Positions 59,832 to 64,000 of a stretch of DNA of 64,000 nt are shown piece after piece. The notes beneath the pieces are model-generated. The model was given only the letters and a program-made list of their open reading frames with translations, was not told the DNA's origin and ran no database searches. The position numbers and the translations under genes were made by a program. Source of the DNA: Vitellaria paradoxa (taxonomy: Eukaryota; Streptophyta; Magnoliopsida; Ericales; Sapotaceae); the NCBI GenBank assembly GCA_019916065.1, contig CM034237.1:22775752-22839751 (forward strand), written 5' to 3'. Positions within the stretch are counted from its first letter, which is position 1. Each line of letters begins with the position of its first letter.

Positions 59832-60773
59832 CAACAATTGCAGACATCAAGTCCTTCATGGTTAACATTACAGCTAACATCACATTCTAGGCATATAGCG
59901 TCTCCTATTGCGATTGTCAAATAACTTGGAGGGTTTTGTGGGAGTGATCACTACCGAAATCATTATTACTGCTATCTTTAGTGGTCGCTTATTCTTTATC
60001 CATCATTGCTTTAAGATAAGCAACAAATCTATTACTTTGAGTTATGACCATTAGCAAAGCTGCCTCCCTGACAGAGTCACCTGAATGTAGATGAAGCTCT
60101 CAAACAAGTTAGGCTAAGCTCTGTTGATTTATTGAAGAAGCTAAGAATCACAAACCCTTGGTCGATAGGACCTTAAAGTTGTGAGTGGTGAGGTGGAGAA
60201 GAGGGCAAGGTAACTGTAGTATTTAGAGCAAGCTTGTTTGGGGATTCTAGGATTTCCTTGGATTCATTCTTACTCCAAGTAGAGAAGAAGATGGAATTTC
60301 TCTTAGAGAATATGTAACCCTTTGCTTAGTGTCCTCCTTCAACTCCTTATATTGTCTTGGTAACTTGGAGGCCAAGAAATGAACCCTTGTGTGCCAAGTA
60401 TCCTAGGAGACCATACATATGATGGATTACTATAAGACATACTCTATTCTAGACTACCATGCCAAGCCACCATTCCTAATCTTATCTCCACTACCTAACA
60501 AGTGAACTACCTGTGAAGCAAATTTTGTAAGGCGGATATCTCCTCAGCCAATAAGTCACTAATAACCTTAGGTCTTGTTTGTACATTTGTCAAGTTATTA
60601 ATCAATCACTTCCTCTACACTTTATCTACCAAGCTAATCCCCTTGGCTAGTCTTCAGATTGATTGAGCCATTGCCTTCAGATTCCATTCACAGTGCTATA
60701 TGGATTATTATTTCCATAGTGGGCCCTTCCTAAATGTGCTTCTGGGAAAACCTAACAACTGTGTTTGATGTTT
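59832..60773. other. Flank of the nest, no intact gene
   Basis: The first part (59832 to about 60250) may be the 5' part of the old minus-strand Ty3 element (a frame starting at 59875 crosses the target site). The rest has no recognisable gene, repeat pair or RNA. Confidence 0.35.
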
Positions 60774-62375
60774 TGTATTACCTGATATTTTATTTTGGCT
60801 ATTTATTCAAGATGTTGGGGCAACTAAATATTTGGACTTGAGGCTGGGTGGGTTTATTTATATTTTTCTTGGATCGAGTTTGGCCCAGAGTTGTTAGATA
60901 CTGGACCAAAGGTCCAGCCTTTTTTTCTTTCTTTTTTTTTTCTTTATTCGTTTCTTTTCCATTCCTTATTTCCTTTTCGTGCTTTCAGAGACGGCCACAA
61001 GAGAGAGAAGAAGAGAAAGGAGAGAGAAAAAGAGAAAGTGAAGCTTAGAGAGGAAACCAAATGGATCGGAGAAGTATTTAACATCGTGAATATCGTGGTG
61101 ATAGCAGTTTTTGGTGATTTGGCCTGAGGTGAGAGAAATCAGCTTCGAAAGTTTGAAGCTTAACCTGATTTTCTTCATTTCACTCATTATTTCTTCGGAT
61201 TTGAGGTAGGTGGGACTTACATATATGTTTTTATATGTTATTAGCATTATTTTGATATATTATATGCTTAATTTGATTAAGTATTGAAGGATTTGTGTTG
61301 ATATATAATGTATAAATAAATGTGTGTGTATATATTCATATATATATTGAAATCGTATATTTCTTTGAGTTAGTATTAAAATTAATGTTGTAAAAACATA
61401 TTATTGTGATGTTTAGAGGTTTATATATGATTTATTGTTGAGCTTAAGGCCTGGTGAGGCCAAATATTGGTCGAGGAAGGCCGAAGATGATGAGTAACCA
61501 CACAATGATAGTCTATGCTAAAACCTGAAGGATTGGGCTACTGTCAAGCAGGGTGCGAAGTCAGCCTAAAGGTTCGGGCTGCCTACAAATAGGGTGTAAC
61601 TTGCACTATTTTTGCATTTTTGTTTAGTTTTTGATTCCTTTGAGGTGGGACTTTATTCTATGATATAATAAATATGTTAGATGGTGCATATTGATTGAGT
61701 CTTGTTTCTATGGGACAACCAAGCAGTAGTACCTGAAACTAATTTGTTTTATTTTGATGTGTTATGTAGTGTTTGTGTACGGTTAAAATGTGAAAGAAGA
61801 TAAATATGAAAATATAAATTTAATTTCTTATTTAAGTTAGTTGTAGGAAATGTTATTTCTATATCAGATGTTTTATTTAGCATCATGCTATGGCTTATTA
61901 CATTTATATTACTATTATTAGGGTTTCAAGCACACTGGTATTAATGCTTGTCCCCTTACAGCTTGTGATGCAAGAAATTATTTTAAGTCACGTCTAGACC
62001 TTCTGAACATGGAATTAAAATTTATTAATTTTTCCTTACTTACATTTAAATTTTATAAAATTGTTTAAGTGGATTGTAATAAGCCTTTATTTATGAGGTA
62101 GATGTTAAATTATTTATATTTGATTTCTGGAAGACTATTTAGGCCCAGTTTTGGAGCCTTGTAGTGTTTATTTTGGAATTTTGTTGTCTAGTTTGTTTTG
62201 ATTGAGGCATTTACTTAAACTTTAAACATGAAATTTATTTATCATGTATTTTATTTATATTTATTGCTCCATAGCATATGAGTATGGCTTTGGTGTGGGA
62301 CAAGGAAAGTGGTTAAATGGTTTAATATACGTTCTTTTATTCGTGTACTGAAGTCATGGAATCTGGGGCATTACA
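60774..62375 (+). repeat. Tekay-type LTR, diverged from the first element
   Basis: Starts TGTATTACCTGATATTT and ends CTGGGGCATTACA, followed by a PBS, so it was a 5' LTR. It shares with the first element's LTR the GGGACAACCAAGCAG hairpin unit (near 61716), the CCCCTTACAGCTTG.GATGCA block (near 61951), TTGTAATAAGCCT (near 62077) and a GA-rich leader (61000-61060). The frames at 60848-61127 are within the LTR. Confidence 0.8.
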
Positions 62376-62391
62376 ACTTGGTATTAGTGCC
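62376..62391 (+). other. PBS of the diverged Tekay-type element
   Basis: ACTTGGTATTAGTGCC, two changes from the tRNA-Met-type site at 1841-1856. Confidence 0.7.
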
Positions 62392-62577
62392 AATATCCAA
62401 TCAAAAGTGTGGGGGCCACACAGGGGTGTATGCCCTAAAAGGGGAGAGGATTGTAAGGGACTATAAGGAACCTACCTATGAGGGGCTTTACCTATATGAG
62501 AATGAAGCAAGGGATGAAACAGAAAAGTAATGCCATCTATCCTATATCACCCGGGCAATGGAAGGAAGTAGCATATA
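62392..62577 (+). other. Short internal sequence after the PBS, not coding
   Basis: It does not match the interior of the first Tekay element. It could be the interior of a Cassandra-type mini-element or of the element whose LTR ends at 62375. The frame crossing it (62309-62530) starts inside the LTR and is not a gene. Confidence 0.4.
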
Positions 62578-62760
62578 TGTAATGTTCAACATCTATAAAT
62601 TACAATGTGTTTTAAAGATATGCGAGCATTGAATTCAGTGAGAACTCCAAGGTTAAGTGTGCTCAAGTGGAGACGGTACCAAGATGGGTGACCCCCATGG
62701 GAAGCAATTAATCAAGCCAAAATTGGACAATATTATACTGTGTAGATGTGGATCATTACA
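62578..62760 (+). mobile_element. 5S-rRNA-like segment, probable Cassandra (TRIM) LTR remnant
   Basis: 62635-62704 follows plant 5S rRNA from about position 35 to 105: AGAACTCC, GGTTAAGTGTGCTC (box A region), AGATGGGTGAC (intermediate element) and TGGGAAG (box C). The segment is bounded by TGTAATG (62578) and CATTACA (62760), TG/CA-type ends. Cassandra elements are known to carry 5S-derived promoters in their LTRs. At 183 bp it is shorter than a typical Cassandra LTR, and no target duplication is visible, so a truncated copy is likely. It is not a functional 5S gene, because the 5' third is missing or scrambled. Confidence 0.7.
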
Positions 62761-62762
62761 AT

Positions 62763-64000
62763 TGTAATACCCCGAATTTTCATGTTAATATAATTTGATG
62801 GTTTTAACATGTTTTGGGCATGTTAGTATGTTAATTAAGTAAGTTTAGTCATTAAAGATTACTTGGGGGTGTGAATTTTGGAAGAATTGGGCAAAATAGC
62901 TCAAAAGTCAACATTTTGACTCGGGGGCATGCAAAGGGGTGCCCAAGGTAGAGGAGGGGCACCCAGGGGTCTAGGATGGGTGCCCATGGTCCATGAGGGG
63001 CGCCCCACTTGTGCAGAAAATCAATAGTAAGTTGACCTCTATATTTTCCAGCCGAGACTTAACCCTATGGACACCTATACTAGCTAGGGGTGAGGGGAGA
63101 CCTGAGGATTACTATTTGGGGATTAAAAATATTGTTATATATATTTTTTAGATTGATTTGATGCATGAGAGAGAGAGAGAAGTGGCTAGGAAGGAGAGAG
63201 AGTTCGGGTGAGAGCAAAGGAAGAGCAAAGGAAGACCAAAGGAGGAACCGGTTGGGTTTTCAAAGTTTTGATCAAGGAGGGAGAAGATTGGAGCCATCAA
63301 AGTTTGAGGGTTTGAAAGCTTAAGACATCCTTTTGTTGATCTATCTTCTTACCACTTGAGGTAGGGATTTCTAGTCTCATTTTGGTATATATGAGATGTA
63401 TTTGAGCTAATAAACACTTCTATGAAATTTATTTAAGATTTGGAAACCTTAGAAGTGGAGTTTGTGTGGATGAATGGTTGTCTGTATACATATGTATAGG
63501 TTGGAGCAAGATTTTTGTATTGAAGAAATGAATGGATTAAAATTTGTTTTGATGGACTTTTTGGAGTCTTCTAGGTCCTAGACAACCCAAGAAAATAAGG
63601 TATTAGGTTAGATATTGGATTGGGTAAAGTTTGGAACCTAAAAACTTGGCTTAAAGCTTGAACCGGAGCAAAGTGACCTTCTGGGCAACAGAGGGGCGCC
63701 TATGGGTTTTGGTGGGGTGCCCATGACCCTTGAGGAGCACCCATGATCTTATGTGGGGCGCCCATGACCCCTCAGGAGCACCCATGAATTTTTGGAGGGG
63801 CGCCCACAGAGACCAGAACACCTTTCATGATTTTTCTTAACTCGACTTCCTACCTTAGGATTATGAAGGGGTTAGGAATATGTTTGTATTTGAGACTTTT
63901 ATTTGATTATTTGTATGGATTTTAAAATGGAAATGAGCTTTTAAAAGTGATTAAGGGTTGATTATCTTAAACCTATAGGATTAAGCTTGTAAAGGGGAAT
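62763..64000 (+). repeat. Tekay-type LTR, start only (runs off the window)
   Basis: Starts TGTAATACCCCGAATTTTC and follows the solo LTR at 48593 closely throughout, including the GGGCGCCC-rich groups (62935-63010 and 63690-63810), the GA-rich leader and the TCTTCTAGGTCCTAGACAACC block. One deletion relative to the solo LTR lies near 63250. Whether it is solo or part of an element cannot be seen here. Confidence 0.9.

Noticed and set aside
62635..62704. Functional 5S rRNA gene
   Set aside because: The first third of 5S is missing or scrambled and conserved positions differ; better explained as a retroelement LTR segment.

Overview
This is nuclear DNA of a flowering plant, probably a eudicot: AT-rich, intron-bearing DUF26 receptor kinases, and dense plant-type retrotransposons (Ty3 chromovirus, Athila/Tat-like, Copia), CACTA elements and MITEs. 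I cannot name the species. No intact cellular gene is visible. The window contains two decayed cysteine-rich receptor-like kinase (CRK) genes, a fragment of what looks like a cytochrome P450 reductase gene, and layered mobile-element insertions.

Layout. 1-8775: a Ty3 chromovirus (Tekay/Del type), nearly complete, with its 5' LTR cut by the window edge. Its LTRs are almost identical but its gag-pol carries many stops. 8776-12150: a reversed LTR remnant with its PPT and PBS almost touching, AT-rich DNA, and the reductase exon-1 fragment with a CT-rich leader. 12398-15560: a Copia LTR remnant abutting a reversed Tekay-type LTR with the last codons of its pol. 16.1-19.7 kb: a CACTA-like remnant enclosing a MITE-like insertion. 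20.4-21.3 kb: a weak Copia LTR remnant. 21.8-30.9 kb: two tandem minus-strand CRK genes with the same seven-exon structure. The first has one nonsense codon; the second has a nonsense codon at the DFG motif, an altered HRD motif, a lost splice acceptor and a frameshift. A CACTA end and two MITEs lie between them.

31-41.5 kb: a MITE, a 2.3-kb gag-only Copia element with a perfect target duplication, a 158-bp tandem duplication, a long inverted-repeat element, and a decayed CACTA transposase (TNP2) fragment.

41.5-60 kb is a nest. An old minus-strand Ty3 gag is split by a 12.3-kb Copia element (itself interrupted in its reverse transcriptase by a 3.0-kb solo Tekay-type LTR) and by a 5.5-kb reversed Athila/Tat-like element that keeps only a gag fragment and has a perfect GTGAG target duplication. 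60.8-64 kb: a Tekay-type LTR with PBS, a segment resembling 5S rRNA (Cassandra-like), and the start of another LTR of the same family as the solo LTR.

The clearest signals are the contrast between LTR identity and coding decay in the first element, the two CRK copies caught at different stages of loss, the order of nested insertions, and GGCGCC-containing repeat blocks shared by the Tekay-type LTRs. I found no evidence of a new functional multi-gene system.
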